Positions 26,181 to 35,107 of a DNA stretch of 57,349 nt are shown in pieces. The stretch's first letter is position 1. The number at the start of each line of letters is the position of its first letter. The translations under genes were made by a program, and so were the position numbers. The notes under the pieces were generated by a model. The model did no database searches and was not told the origin of the DNA. It saw only the letters and a list, made by a program, of their open reading frames with translations. This DNA is from Lachnospiraceae bacterium (GTDB taxonomy: Bacteria > Bacillota_A > Clostridia > Lachnospirales > Lachnospiraceae): the NCBI GenBank assembly GCA_017620975.1, contig JAGAUD010000014.1, positions 1-57,349 of the forward strand, given 5' to 3'.

Positions 26181-27668
26181 TTAAAGCTTCAGGAAATCCC
26201 TCACCACCTGCTGCATCTTATCTGCATCACAGATATTATTGTGAATCACTTCCGCACTGCGGATTTCCTCAATAGCATTAGGTACCGTCACATTAGCAAT
26301 CTTAGACAGTTCATCCACCAGTTCAAAATCTCCCATTGCATCATACTTATGGTCAATGGCATCCATAACGCTTCTTGTAAACTTGAAAGGACTTGCTGTT
26401 GATGCGATCACAGTCTTGGTGTTATCACCTTTCTCCTTCACATATTTATCATAAACGGTCGCAGCTACTGCTGTATGGGTATCGATAACATATCCACAGT
26501 CCTCATACAGCTTCTTGATGGTCTCGGCTGTCTCAGCCTCATTCGCATAATTGCCGTAGAAGTCAGCCAGTCCGGCCTTCATCTCATCTGTAATCTCATA
26601 CCTACCCTGTCCGCTTAATGAAGACATCAGCTGTGCATTCTTTTCCCCATCATTGCCGGCGATTCTGTAAATCAGTCTTTCCAGATTACTGGAAATCAGG
26701 ATGTCCATGGAAGGTGAGGTAGTCAGTACGAACTCTCTGTTGCGGTCATAAGTACCTGTTGCAAAGAAATCATACAGAACCTTATTGTCATTGGAAGCGC
26801 AGATCAGCTTTGCAATAGGAAGTCCCATATTCTTTGCATAAAAGGCCGCCAGAATATTGCCGAAGTTACCGGTAGGCACTACAACATTGATAGCTTCTCC
26901 TTCTGCAATCTTCTCTTCCTGCAACAGCTTTGCATAAGCATATACATAATAAACGATCTGCGGTACCAGACGACCTATATTGATGGAGTTGGCTGAAGAG
27001 AACTGAAAGCCCTTCTCATTCATCTCTTTCGCCAGTTCCTTATCGGAGAAGATCTTCTTTACACCGGTCTGGGCATCATCGAAGTTGCCGTGGATACCTA
27101 CGACAAAGGTGTTGTCACCCTTCTGGGTCACCATCTGCTTCTCCTGAATGGGGCTGACACCGTTCTTTGGATAGAATACAATGATCTTAGTACCTTCTAC
27201 GCCTGCAAACCCTGCCAAAGCAGCTTTACCGGTATCACCGGAGGTAGCGGTCAGGATTACGATCTCATTATGTATCTTGTTCTTTCTGGCTGAAGTAATC
27301 ATCAGATGAGGCAGAATAGAAAGTGCCATGTCCTTAAATGCAATGGTTGCACCGTGGAATAACTCCAGATAATATGCACCTTCTGCTTCCACCAGGGGAG
27401 CGATTACCTCAGTATCAAATTTCTCATCGTATGCCTTGCGGATACATTCCTTCAGCTCGTCCTCCGTAAAATCAGATAAGAACAGCTTCATAACCTCATA
27501 AGCAACCTCCTGATAACTCATCCGGGATAACTCTTTTAATGACTTCTCCAGGGCAGGAATATGGTCAGGCACGAACAGTCCGCCGTCATCGGACAGACCC
27601 TTCAGGATAGCCTCTGATGCCTTTACAGGGGCGATATTGCTTCTGGTGCTTCTATATAATACTTCCAT
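26181..27668 (-). CDS. thrC: Threonine synthase
   Basis: ThrC converts O-phosphohomoserine to threonine with pyridoxal phosphate. The 495-residue protein begins with the family start (YRSTRSN..VKASEAILKGLSDDGGLFVP). The PLP lysine lies in HGATIAFKDMALSIL near residue 113, and phosphate-binding residues in TATSGDTGKAALAGF (about 139-153). The longer enterobacterial/Clostridial type matches. The gene is single, with its own promoter and AAAGGAG ribosome binding site. Other threonine genes are not in the window. Confidence 0.94.
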   Translation of the reverse strand: MEVLYRSTRSNIAPVKASEAILKGLSDDGGLFVPDHIPALEKSLKELSRMSYQEVAYEVMKLFLSDFTEDELKECIRKAYDEKFDTEVIAPLVEAEGAYYLELFHGATIAFKDMALSILPHLMITSARKNKIHNEIVILTATSGDTGKAALAGFAGVEGTKIIVFYPKNGVSPIQEKQMVTQKGDNTFVVGIHGNFDDAQTGVKKIFSDKELAKEMNEKGFQFSSANSINIGRLVPQIVYYVYAYAKLLQEEKIAEGEAINVVVPTGNFGNILAAFYAKNMGLPIAKLICASNDNKVLYDFFATGTYDRNREFVLTTSPSMDILISSNLERLIYRIAGNDGEKNAQLMSSLSGQGRYEITDEMKAGLADFYGNYANEAETAETIKKLYEDCGYVIDTHTAVAATVYDKYVKEKGDNTKTVIASTASPFKFTRSVMDAIDHKYDAMGDFELVDELSKIANVTVPNAIEEIRSAEVIHNNICDADKMQQVVRDFLKL

Positions 27669-27724
27669 AATCGTTCTTGATTACTCCTTTCATACCATTC
27701 TTCATCTTTTTGCAATTTTGCCCC

Positions 27725-27753
27725 ATTTTACCACATTCCTGCTTTCTATGCAA
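27725..27753 (-). promoter_or_regulatory. Promoter of thrC
   Basis: TTGCAT (27748-27753) and TAAAAT (27725-27730) on the minus strand are spaced by 17 bases. The leader to the ATG is about 50 bases and has no T-box sign. Confidence 0.7.
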
Positions 27754-27782
27754 GACACTTTATCAAGCTAAATCAAAAAACT

Positions 27783-28478
27783 TTATAGAAAGAACTCGTG
27801 TCCGCCATGAGCGAACAAAAATGTCAGATTTTCGTCAAACCATCGCATTCTGTCTTCGTCAGCGTATGTTCTTGCTGCGAAATACATAGCCCCCTGAGAG
27901 ATATCTTCTCCTTCCAGTGCCCTCTGCACAGCTGCCACAGTCTCATCACTAATTATTACTTTCCAGATTTTTCCGGACGAGACCGGCGAAAACTGCGTCA
28001 CACCTTTTGACTTTTGAAGTACTACCTCAGAAACAGTATCAGGAAAGTCCTCACTGTTTACCCTATTCAAAATCACATTCGCTACAAGGAGTTTTCCATC
28101 CTCATCCTCTCCGCCTGCCTCTGCTTCCACAATACGAAGCAGGATATCATAGTCATCCTCGCATAGATTATAAACAAGCGCAGTTGATTGCGCCTGACCG
28201 CTAATTACATTTTCGGCAGAAACGCAATCCACTTCTTCCTGATTCTCAGGTTCCGGATTTTCCAGTACTCCATAGTCTACTACCCGCTGTCCGGAAGCAC
28301 TGCTTAGGACGATTCCCATAGTCCTGCTTCTGTCATCAGCGGTATATGCTGCATCTATTGTTTCTTCATAAAGAGGGCCTGCGGCTTTCAGATTTTTATC
28401 GATTCCTGTTACACAGAAAGCTCCTGCCAGCAACAGAAAATGTGCCAGCAGAAGCCCGCTTATGGCTTTTTTATACAT
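27783..28478 (-). CDS. Cell wall hydrolase of the SleB/CwlJ type
   Basis: This is a 231-residue exported or membrane-anchored protein with an N-terminal hydrophobic segment (about 7-25). After a ~80-residue linker comes a Hydrolase_2 domain (about 108-220), with the catalytic-region EAEAGGEDEDGKLLVANVI and NRVNSEDFPDTV. QFSPV follows, where a tyrosine is more common. SleB and CwlJ cleave spore cortex peptidoglycan at germination. The lack of a peptidoglycan-binding domain makes the exact role uncertain. It lies about 100 bases downstream of rnfB with no clear terminator between them. Confidence 0.82.
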   Translation of the reverse strand: MYKKAISGLLLAHFLLLAGAFCVTGIDKNLKAAGPLYEETIDAAYTADDRSRTMGIVLSSASGQRVVDYGVLENPEPENQEEVDCVSAENVISGQAQSTALVYNLCEDDYDILLRIVEAEAGGEDEDGKLLVANVILNRVNSEDFPDTVSEVVLQKSKGVTQFSPVSSGKIWKVIISDETVAAVQRALEGEDISQGAMYFAARTYADEDRMRWFDENLTFLFAHGGHEFFL

Positions 28479-28580
28479 GTCTCTCTGATTCCTTTTTTGC
28501 TGTTAAACATTTTAAGTTCCTGATATTTATTTTATACAGCAAGTCCTCAAGTTATGACACTTGTACAAAAAATTCATTTT

Positions 28581-29381
28581 TTATTCATTCACTACAATTG
28601 ATTTCTTAGGACACTTTTCCTGACAGATACCGCAGCCAACACACTGCTCATGGTCGATCACCGCATGGAAGTTTTCTACCTTTATAGCCTGCTGTGGGCA
28701 GTTTCTGACACAGAGACCGCAGCCAATGCAACCGGTCTCGCATGCTTTCATGGTAACAGGACCTTTGTCTGTGGAACTGCAGGCCACTACCTGCTTTGCG
28801 GAATAAGGGATCAGAGAAATCAGGTGCTTTGGGCAGACTGCGATACACTTGCCGCAAGCTTTACACTTTTCTTTGTCCACCACAGCAATCCCATTCACCA
28901 CATGGATTGCATCAAACGGACAGGCTTTGACACAGGTACCATATCCCAGACAGCCACTGTTGCAGGATTTGGGACCGCCACCCGGTACAAAGCTCATCAT
29001 ACGACAGTCTTCGCTTCCACAATAATCGTAATCATCATGGGTCTTCTCGCAGTCACCCTGACAGTGTACGAATGCCACCTTTCGCTCGCTGCTTTCCGCT
29101 TCCACGCCCATGATTGCTGCTATTTTTGCTCCTACAGTTTCTCCTCCTACCGGGCAGGCATTTACGGGAGCCTCTCCTTTTGCAATGGCAGCTGCCAGGC
29201 CGGAACAGCCTGCGTAACCACAGCCACCACAGTTGTTGCCCGGAAGGGCAGCCAGCACTGCTTCTTCCTTTTCATCTACTTCTACTTTAAACTTGATACC
29301 TGCCACGCCGAGGAATAAGCCCATGAAGATGCCCACAAGACCTACCACCAGGGCAGCAGTCAGAATTCCAGTTGCCATCAT
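28581..29381 (-). CDS. rnfB: Rnf complex subunit B, iron-sulfur protein
   Basis: RnfB passes electrons from reduced ferredoxin within the membrane Rnf complex. It has an N-terminal membrane helix (about 7-27). A Cys cluster CGGCGYAGC (about 50-58) marks the 4Fe-4S domain. Then come CNSGCLGYGTCVKACP, CKACGKCIAVCP, CIGCGLCVRNCP and CVGCGICQEKCP, so several ferredoxin-type clusters. The 266-residue length fits Clostridial RnfB. Of two adjacent ATGs, 29378 is better spaced from AGGAGG than 29381. It is the last gene of rnfCDGEAB. Confidence 0.94.
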   Translation of the reverse strand: MMATGILTAALVVGLVGIFMGLFLGVAGIKFKVEVDEKEEAVLAALPGNNCGGCGYAGCSGLAAAIAKGEAPVNACPVGGETVGAKIAAIMGVEAESSERKVAFVHCQGDCEKTHDDYDYCGSEDCRMMSFVPGGGPKSCNSGCLGYGTCVKACPFDAIHVVNGIAVVDKEKCKACGKCIAVCPKHLISLIPYSAKQVVACSSTDKGPVTMKACETGCIGCGLCVRNCPQQAIKVENFHAVIDHEQCVGCGICQEKCPKKSIVVNE

Positions 29382-29392
29382 TTTTCCTCCTT

Positions 29393-29977
29393 TTATAACA
29401 GACCTGAGAATCCACAGAAAGCAATAGCCATAAGACCGGCAGTCAGCAGTACCATAGGCATCCCTTTAAAGGATTCCGGGAAATCATTATGCTCCATCTT
29501 CTCACGAAGACCTGCCAGAATCACGATAGAAATGGTAAAGCCTACTGCTGTGGCAAAACCATTCACAATCCCCGTGATAATACCGTATTCCTTCTGCACG
29601 TTAGTCAGCGCCACTCCAAGTACTGCACAGTTAGTGGTAATAAGGGGAAGATACACGCCCAACGCCTCGTACAAAGCAGGCATAGCTTTCTTTAAGAACA
29701 TCTCTACGAACTGCACCAGAGCCGCAATGACCAGGATGAACACAATGGTCTGCAGATATTCGATATGAAATCTCTGCAGCACATATTTGTAAATAACACC
29801 GGACACAGCACTGGCAAGAGTAATAACAAAAATTACAGCTGGTCCCATACCGGCTGCTGTACCGGTTTTCTTGGATACGCCAAGGAAAGGACACAGTCCC
29901 AAAAATTGGCTGAGCACTACATTGCTGACCAGCGAGGAACTGACTAATATGATAAATAAATCTTTGATGTCAGTCAT
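29393..29977 (-). CDS. rnfA: Rnf complex subunit A, membrane protein
   Basis: RnfA is an integral membrane subunit in the ion-translocating core of Rnf. The 194 residues form about six hydrophobic helices. The family start (DLFIILVSSSLVSNVVLSQFLGLCPFLGVSKK) contains the conserved cysteine in GLCPFLGVS, which with its RnfE counterpart helps hold a membrane iron-sulfur centre. TNCAVLGVAL is near 115. It begins one base after the rnfE stop codon and lies 11 bases before rnfB. Confidence 0.95.
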   Translation of the reverse strand: MTDIKDLFIILVSSSLVSNVVLSQFLGLCPFLGVSKKTGTAAGMGPAVIFVITLASAVSGVIYKYVLQRFHIEYLQTIVFILVIAALVQFVEMFLKKAMPALYEALGVYLPLITTNCAVLGVALTNVQKEYGIITGIVNGFATAVGFTISIVILAGLREKMEHNDFPESFKGMPMVLLTAGLMAIAFCGFSGLL

Positions 29978-29978
29978 A

Positions 29979-30842
29979 TCACTTGCCCTCCTTCTTTAAG
30001 TCTATGAATATCAGGTCCTGAATGACGGGTTCCTCTGTTTCGATGATCTTTTTGGGTGTCGGTTCATCTGTAGACTTATCAGGTACTTTTATTTCTGCCG
30101 CTTTTATTTCAGCAGGCTTCTCCAGTGTCTCCCACTCATAGTCCTTCGCATCAGGGTCATAGAACCTTCTGCTGCAGCCCTTATTGCCGCAGTTCATGCA
30201 GTCCTCACTGCAGCCTGACTGAATTTTGCCGGCATCCTTGCCCACACGCTCTCTCGTGATCTTTAAATAATTCTGGAAAGCAGTCAGTGCTGCCAGTATG
30301 AAGAAAGCCCCCGGTGCCAGAACGAAGATACCAATCGGTGTAAAAGAATCCGGCATGATACGGTAACCGAATACTTCACCTGCTCCTAAAAGCTCTCTCA
30401 CAGCGCCGATACAGGTCAGGGCAAAGGTAAAGCCCAGACCCATGCCGATACCATCAAACAGGGAAGGTATCGGAGGATTGGAATAAGCATAGCTTTCTGC
30501 ACGTCCAAGGATGATACAGTTTACCACGATCAAGGGAATGTATACTCCCAGTGCCTTATTCAGATCCGGAAGGTACGCCTCCAATAACAACTGAAGCACT
30601 GTTACAAAAGAAGCAATAATGACGATAAAAGCAGGGATGCGTACTTTTCCGGGAATCACCTTACGCAGCAAAGAAATAATCAGGTTGCTCATAGCAAGTA
30701 CTGCTGCTGTAGTCAAGCCCATGCCCAGACCATTCATGGCGGATGTGGTAACTGCCAGGGTTGGACACATTCCTAACATCAGTACAAAAGTAGGATTCTC
30801 TTTAATCAGACCGTTATAAAGTCTCTCTCCGGCTTTATTCAT
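29979..30842 (-). CDS. rnfE: Rnf complex subunit E with Cys-rich C-terminal extension
   Basis: RnfE is the inverted-topology partner of RnfA in the membrane core. Residues 1-200 match the family, with NPTFVLMLGMCPTLAVTTSA and VVNCIILGRAESYA. About 85 further residues form a hydrophilic tail. The tail contains C211, C215, C218 and C223 (CSEDCMNCGNKGC), then a Lys/Glu/Pro-rich stretch and a short hydrophobic end. Usual RnfE proteins end near 200-230 residues. The function of the tail is unknown; it could bind a metal or an iron-sulfur cluster. The start overlaps rnfG by 8 bases. Confidence 0.92.
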   Translation of the reverse strand: MNKAGERLYNGLIKENPTFVLMLGMCPTLAVTTSAMNGLGMGLTTAAVLAMSNLIISLLRKVIPGKVRIPAFIVIIASFVTVLQLLLEAYLPDLNKALGVYIPLIVVNCIILGRAESYAYSNPPIPSLFDGIGMGLGFTFALTCIGAVRELLGAGEVFGYRIMPDSFTPIGIFVLAPGAFFILAALTAFQNYLKITRERVGKDAGKIQSGCSEDCMNCGNKGCSRRFYDPDAKDYEWETLEKPAEIKAAEIKVPDKSTDEPTPKKIIETEEPVIQDLIFIDLKKEGK

Positions 30843-31473
30843 TGCTGTTACCTCCTTCCCTCACAAGCGTTACAAGTTCTTCCTGAATAGCCCTTAAACC
30901 TCCGTTTACCGCGTAAGTCACAGCTTTCGTGGTAACGGTGGCACCGCTGATAGCATCAATTTCACTGTCAGATTTCGAACCGCTCTTAGTGTATGTAAAG
31001 CTGCTTACTTTTTTATTACGAAACTGTGGTTTCAATACATCGTCTGCTTTCATTCCCAGACCGGGAGTCTCATCGATTTCCAGGATTGAGATGCCGTTAA
31101 TGGTTCCGTCTTCCCTGACTCCAAGGTACAAGGTAATATTGCCGCCGTATCCTTCCGAGGTGGTCGTCTCCACTACAAATCCCATGTGGTTTCCGGATGC
31201 ATCAAGCGCTTCATAAGCGCTTCCTATCTCCACGCCATTTTCTTTCAGTTCCCCTGCAAGTGTCTCAGAAGGCGTATATTCTATTGCATCAAAGCTTAAC
31301 GCATCTTCAAACACTGCCCTGCATGCTTCCTGGATGGCTTTTTCCTTCTGGAGACGAATAGGCTCTTTCGTAAGTTCATAGACAAAGCCAAGCACAAGTC
31401 CTGCAATCAATGTTATGGCAAACAGGACAATGGCATCTTTCAACATATTGCGAACATCCGATTTATTTGACAT
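30835..31473 (-). CDS. rnfG: Rnf complex subunit G, covalent-FMN protein
   Basis: RnfG carries covalently bound FMN on the outer face of the membrane. After an N-terminal helix (about 12-35) the extracytoplasmic domain has GLGMKADD and the flavinylation motif SGATVTT; the modified threonine is about residue 179. The start at 31473 is preferred because AGGAGG precedes it by 8 bases; an earlier start at 31494 is possible. This gives 212 residues. The gene overlaps both rnfD and rnfE. A flavin transferase (ApbE) needed for modification is not in the window. Confidence 0.93.
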   Translation of the reverse strand: MSNKSDVRNMLKDAIVLFAITLIAGLVLGFVYELTKEPIRLQKEKAIQEACRAVFEDALSFDAIEYTPSETLAGELKENGVEIGSAYEALDASGNHMGFVVETTTSEGYGGNITLYLGVREDGTINGISILEIDETPGLGMKADDVLKPQFRNKKVSSFTYTKSGSKSDSEIDAISGATVTTKAVTYAVNGGLRAIQEELVTLVREGGNSNE

Positions 31474-32398
31474 GACGTTTACCTCCTTTTCCAAAAGCCT
31501 CCGGCCAGGTTACCTTTTCAATCAAAGGCACCAGAAGGTTACCCAGGATAATAGCATAGGATACTCCTTCTGCAGCAGGTCCGAAGATACGGAAGATTCC
31601 CGTCATAATTCCTAAGAAAATACCGTAAAGATACTGCCCCTTAACGGTAATAGGCCTCGTCACATAATCTGTAGCCATAAAGAAAGCTCCCAACATCAAG
31701 CCACCGCCTGCAAGCTGTGCAGACAAATAAGCCGGTTCAAAACCATGTCCGCCAAATATGATTACAAATACAGCAAAACTCACTATGTAGCTTCCCGGAA
31801 TCCTCAAATCAATGACGCCAAGAAGAAGCAGGAAACAGGCTCCGATAACAATGGCAATCATGGAAGTCTCACCGATGGTACCGGCAATATTACCGATGAT
31901 CATATCAAATGCATTCACGCTCTCCCCATTCTTTAATGATGCTAAGGGTGTGGCCCCGGTAAAAGTATCATAGGAGAAATCGGTCATAAGTGCCGGGAAA
32001 GAAATCAGTAAAAAGCATCTGGCTGCCAGCGCCGGATTCATGAAGTTCTGTCCCAGCCCGCCGAATAACATCTTTACTACTAAAATAGCAAAGACACCGC
32101 CAATTACAGGCACCCACCAGGGGACACTGACCGGCAGGTTCAGCGCAAGTAAAAGGCCTGTCACAACAGCTGACAGATCAGTAATCGTCATTTTCTTTTT
32201 ATATAGTCCAAACAGGAATTCCGTCCCAACCGCAGATGCGATGGACACCAGGATCAGCATCAGTGCTCTCGGACCGAAATGATAGATTCCATATCCCGTA
32301 GCCGGCAGCAATGCAAGGATCACAGCCATCATGATGCCATTGGTTGTCACTCTTGACCGGATGTGAGGATTGGAAGATACTTTTAGTAATTTACTCAC
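31463..32398 (-). CDS. rnfD: Rnf complex subunit D, covalent-FMN membrane protein
   Basis: RnfD is a polytopic membrane subunit with a covalently attached FMN. The 311 residues form about nine hydrophobic helices. The family start (SSNPHIRSRVTTNGIMMAV) is followed by GGLGQNFMNPALAARCFLL. FTGATPLA near residue 147-154 contains the threonine that accepts FMN (about T150). It sits between rnfC (12 bases) and rnfG (overlap). Confidence 0.95.
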   Translation of the reverse strand: MSKLLKVSSNPHIRSRVTTNGIMMAVILALLPATGYGIYHFGPRALMLILVSIASAVGTEFLFGLYKKKMTITDLSAVVTGLLLALNLPVSVPWWVPVIGGVFAILVVKMLFGGLGQNFMNPALAARCFLLISFPALMTDFSYDTFTGATPLASLKNGESVNAFDMIIGNIAGTIGETSMIAIVIGACFLLLLGVIDLRIPGSYIVSFAVFVIIFGGHGFEPAYLSAQLAGGGLMLGAFFMATDYVTRPITVKGQYLYGIFLGIMTGIFRIFGPAAEGVSYAIILGNLLVPLIEKVTWPEAFGKGGKRHVK

Positions 32399-32410
32399 TT
32401 TTCATCCCTC

Positions 32411-33727
32411 CTACTTCTTTTTTTTTGCCAGGAGAATCTTACGCATGGACTTGATATCCTGAGTAAGGGGTCTCTTAGCCGGACAGATAAAGCTGCAGCA
32501 TCCGCATTCACAGCATTCCATGCCGTCATGCTTTAAAAAGGCTTCCTCATCGAATCGCTCTGCATAATCTGCCAGTCTGCTGGGTACTACTCGTCCGGGG
32601 CAAACCTCTACACACCGTCCGCAGTTAATACAGGGACCGGGCTCCATCATGGATACCTCATCTACAGTCAATGCCAAAAGTGCCGTGGAAGTCTTGGTTG
32701 TGGGCACATTCAGATCGAACATGCCAAAACCCATCATAGGACCGCCGCAGATAATCTTCTCAGGCTCCTCCTTAAATCCGCCTGCTTCCTCCACCAACTG
32801 ACTGTAACTTGTTCCGATACGTACCTTAAAGTTACGGGGATTTGCTATAGCATCTCCCGTCACCGTCACAATACGCTCCATCAATGGTTTGCCCTCTACC
32901 ACTGCTCTGTAAATGCCACAGATGGTATCAACGTTATTTACGATACAGCCTACGTCAGCAGGCAGCATTGAGGAATTGACTTTCCGGCCTGTCACAGCGT
33001 AAATCAAAGTACGCTCAGCGCCCTGGGGGTACTTTGTCTTTAAAGATTTAACTGTAATCCTCTTTTCATTCTTGGTCAGTGATTTCAACAGCTTTATGCA
33101 TTCCGGCTTATTGTCCTCAATGGCGATCACGCCGATTGCACGATCAAAGAGCTTCAGGACAATTTTCAGTCCCTCGATCAGCTTCTCGGGCTCCTCCATC
33201 ATCCTGCGATAATCACTTGTCAGATAAGGTTCACACTCCGCACAGTTCGCAATAACATACTCTATCTTGTCCGGATTCTGGGGAGAAAGTTTGATAAAAG
33301 TGGGGAAACCGGCGCCACCCATACCCACGATACCCGCTTCCTTTATAATATCTATAATTTCCTGCTTGGTCAGCTTCTCCACCGGAGCAACCGGGTAAAA
33401 TCCTATCTCCTCATATAAGCCGTCATTTTCTATGATGATACTGTTTATCATATCCCCGGTCACCACGCGCCTTGGTTCTATAGTCTTTACCGTACCGGAT
33501 ACAGATGCATAAATCGGCGCTGAAACAAATCCGCCGCTTTCTGCAATCATCTGCCCTACCAGGACACGATCCCCTTTTTTTACAACCGGCTTGGCCGGTG
33601 CACCGATGTGCTGGGAAAGAGGATATACCAGTTCTCCCTGGGGAAGTATCTCCAGAACCGGCTTGTCCTTGGACAATTCCTTTCCATCATAAGGATGGAT
33701 GCCGCCCATAAATGTTAACTTCGCCAT
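32411..33727 (-). CDS. rnfC: Rnf complex subunit C, NADH-binding iron-sulfur protein
   Basis: RnfC is the peripheral subunit that exchanges electrons with NAD(H). The 438 residues include the N-terminal barrel-sandwich part (HIGAPAKPVVKKGDRVLVGQ). The NADH/FMN-binding region has GMGGAGFPTFIKL near 136, as in complex I 51-kDa-like proteins. Two 4Fe-4S motifs are present, CINCGRCVEVCP and CCECGCCSFICP. It is the first gene of the rnf operon. No electron-bifurcating or ferredoxin gene is adjacent. Confidence 0.95.
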   Translation of the reverse strand: MAKLTFMGGIHPYDGKELSKDKPVLEILPQGELVYPLSQHIGAPAKPVVKKGDRVLVGQMIAESGGFVSAPIYASVSGTVKTIEPRRVVTGDMINSIIIENDGLYEEIGFYPVAPVEKLTKQEIIDIIKEAGIVGMGGAGFPTFIKLSPQNPDKIEYVIANCAECEPYLTSDYRRMMEEPEKLIEGLKIVLKLFDRAIGVIAIEDNKPECIKLLKSLTKNEKRITVKSLKTKYPQGAERTLIYAVTGRKVNSSMLPADVGCIVNNVDTICGIYRAVVEGKPLMERIVTVTGDAIANPRNFKVRIGTSYSQLVEEAGGFKEEPEKIICGGPMMGFGMFDLNVPTTKTSTALLALTVDEVSMMEPGPCINCGRCVEVCPGRVVPSRLADYAERFDEEAFLKHDGMECCECGCCSFICPAKRPLTQDIKSMRKILLAKKKK

Positions 33728-33815
33728 ATTTTAACCCTTTCCTTTCTTATAACCACACTTCTGTAGCCACAATTTCCTCCCGTCGAAAAATGTCAAACCT
33801 TAACGAGATTTTTAC

Positions 33816-33844
33816 TTATTAATAAATATACTATTATTTTTCAA
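33816..33844 (-). promoter_or_regulatory. Candidate promoter of the rnf operon
   Basis: TTGAAA (33839-33844) and TAATAA (33816-33821) on the minus strand are spaced by 17 bases, in a very AT-rich divergent gap. Another TTGACA nearer the gene has no good -10 box. Confidence 0.35.
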
Positions 33845-33913
33845 AAAATACTACTGTATTTTTTAAAAATGTGATATTATAATCTATAATTATTAATCAG
33901 GAGGGGCTTTCCT

Positions 33914-35017
33914 ATGAAAATCGTAAGAAACAGCTTGGAATCTTTTTCGTTAAAATATCCTCTGGAGCAGCTGGGATCTTTAGACCGGATTCTTTTTCTG
34001 GATATTGAGACCACAGGCTTCAGCTCAGCCTCTTCTTACCTTTATCTGATCGGATGTACTTTCCAAAAAGACGACACCTGGCAGACCATACAATGGTTTG
34101 CCGAAAAATACGAAGAAGAACCTGCTATCTTGACCGCATTTTTTGATTTTGCGGCAGCATACCGGTATCTTCTGCATTTTAACGGTACTACTTTTGATCT
34201 TCCTTTCATTCAGCATAAATGCGCCCGTCATAAACTAAGCTTTTCCTTTGATGGTCTGGAAAGTATTGATTTATATAAAAAAATATCGCCCTGCAAATAC
34301 CTGTTAAAGCTTCCAAATTGTAAGCAAAAGACGCTGGAACAGTTTTTGGGGATTCCCAGAGACGATATCTATGACGGTGGGGAATTGATCGGTCTGTACC
34401 ATGAATATGTAAAGTCCCCCTCTTCTATGACTGAGAAAAAGATTCTTCTTCATAATCAGGAGGATCTGCTGGGAATGCTTGAGATTCTTCCGGTACTCTC
34501 CTACTATGACCTGTTCACCAAAGATGTGACTGCTAAAAAAGTACAGGCCAACTATTATCGCGATTTATCCGGGTCAAAACGGATGGAGCTTCTGATGACA
34601 CTTGCACTGCCGGTATCTCTGCCAAAGCCGGTCTCCACTTCCGGAAACGGCTGCTATTTTATGGGGGATGGTGACTCCGGTTCTCTGAAGGTGCCTGTGT
34701 ATGAGGAAGAGATGAAGTATTTTTATTCTAATTATAAGGATTACTATTATCTTCCTACGGAAGATGTCGCCTTACATAAGTCAGTGGCTTCCTTTGTGGA
34801 CAACGAGCACCGGATACCTGCTACAGCTGCTACCTGTTATACACGCAAGCAGTCACAGTACCTGCCCCAGTGGGGACTTTTGCGTGAGCCCTTCTTTAGA
34901 AGGGATTATAAGAGCAAGGAAATGTTTTTTGAACTGACGGATGAGTTAAAACGGGATCGTGCTGCCTTTACAGCTTACGCAAATCATGTTCTTGCTATGC
35001 TTGCAACGGTATATTGA
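33914..35017 (+). CDS. YprB-like ribonuclease H-fold exonuclease
   Basis: The N-terminal ~200 residues have a DEDD-type exonuclease fold. LFLDIETTGFSSASSYLYLIG near 28 holds the first acidic pair, HFNGTTFDLPFI near 93 the next, and IDLYKKI and LLHNQEDLLGMLEIL (about 178) the rest. This matches the YprB ribonuclease H-like domain found in Firmicutes. The C-terminal ~160 residues are poorly recognised. Its substrate is unknown. AGGAGGGG (33899-33906) defines the start. It is single, divergent from rnfC, and ends in a bidirectional terminator. Confidence 0.85.
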   Translation: MKIVRNSLESFSLKYPLEQLGSLDRILFLDIETTGFSSASSYLYLIGCTFQKDDTWQTIQWFAEKYEEEPAILTAFFDFAAAYRYLLHFNGTTFDLPFIQHKCARHKLSFSFDGLESIDLYKKISPCKYLLKLPNCKQKTLEQFLGIPRDDIYDGGELIGLYHEYVKSPSSMTEKKILLHNQEDLLGMLEILPVLSYYDLFTKDVTAKKVQANYYRDLSGSKRMELLMTLALPVSLPKPVSTSGNGCYFMGDGDSGSLKVPVYEEEMKYFYSNYKDYYYLPTEDVALHKSVASFVDNEHRIPATAATCYTRKQSQYLPQWGLLREPFFRRDYKSKEMFFELTDELKRDRAAFTAYANHVLAMLATVY

Positions 35018-35047
35018 TGCTTTTATAAAAATACAATAGTCCATAAA

Positions 35048-35077
35048 AAGAGACCTATCATATTTGACAAGTCTCTT
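35048..35077. terminator. Bidirectional terminator between yprB-like gene and rpsA
   Basis: AAGAGAC (35048-35054) and GTCTCTT (35071-35077) pair, and the stem can extend inward to TCA/TGA around a TATT loop. A-rich and T-rich flanks fit both directions. Confidence 0.7.
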
Positions 35078-35107
35078 ATATATCATTCTATTTAATTATG
35101 TGTAGAA

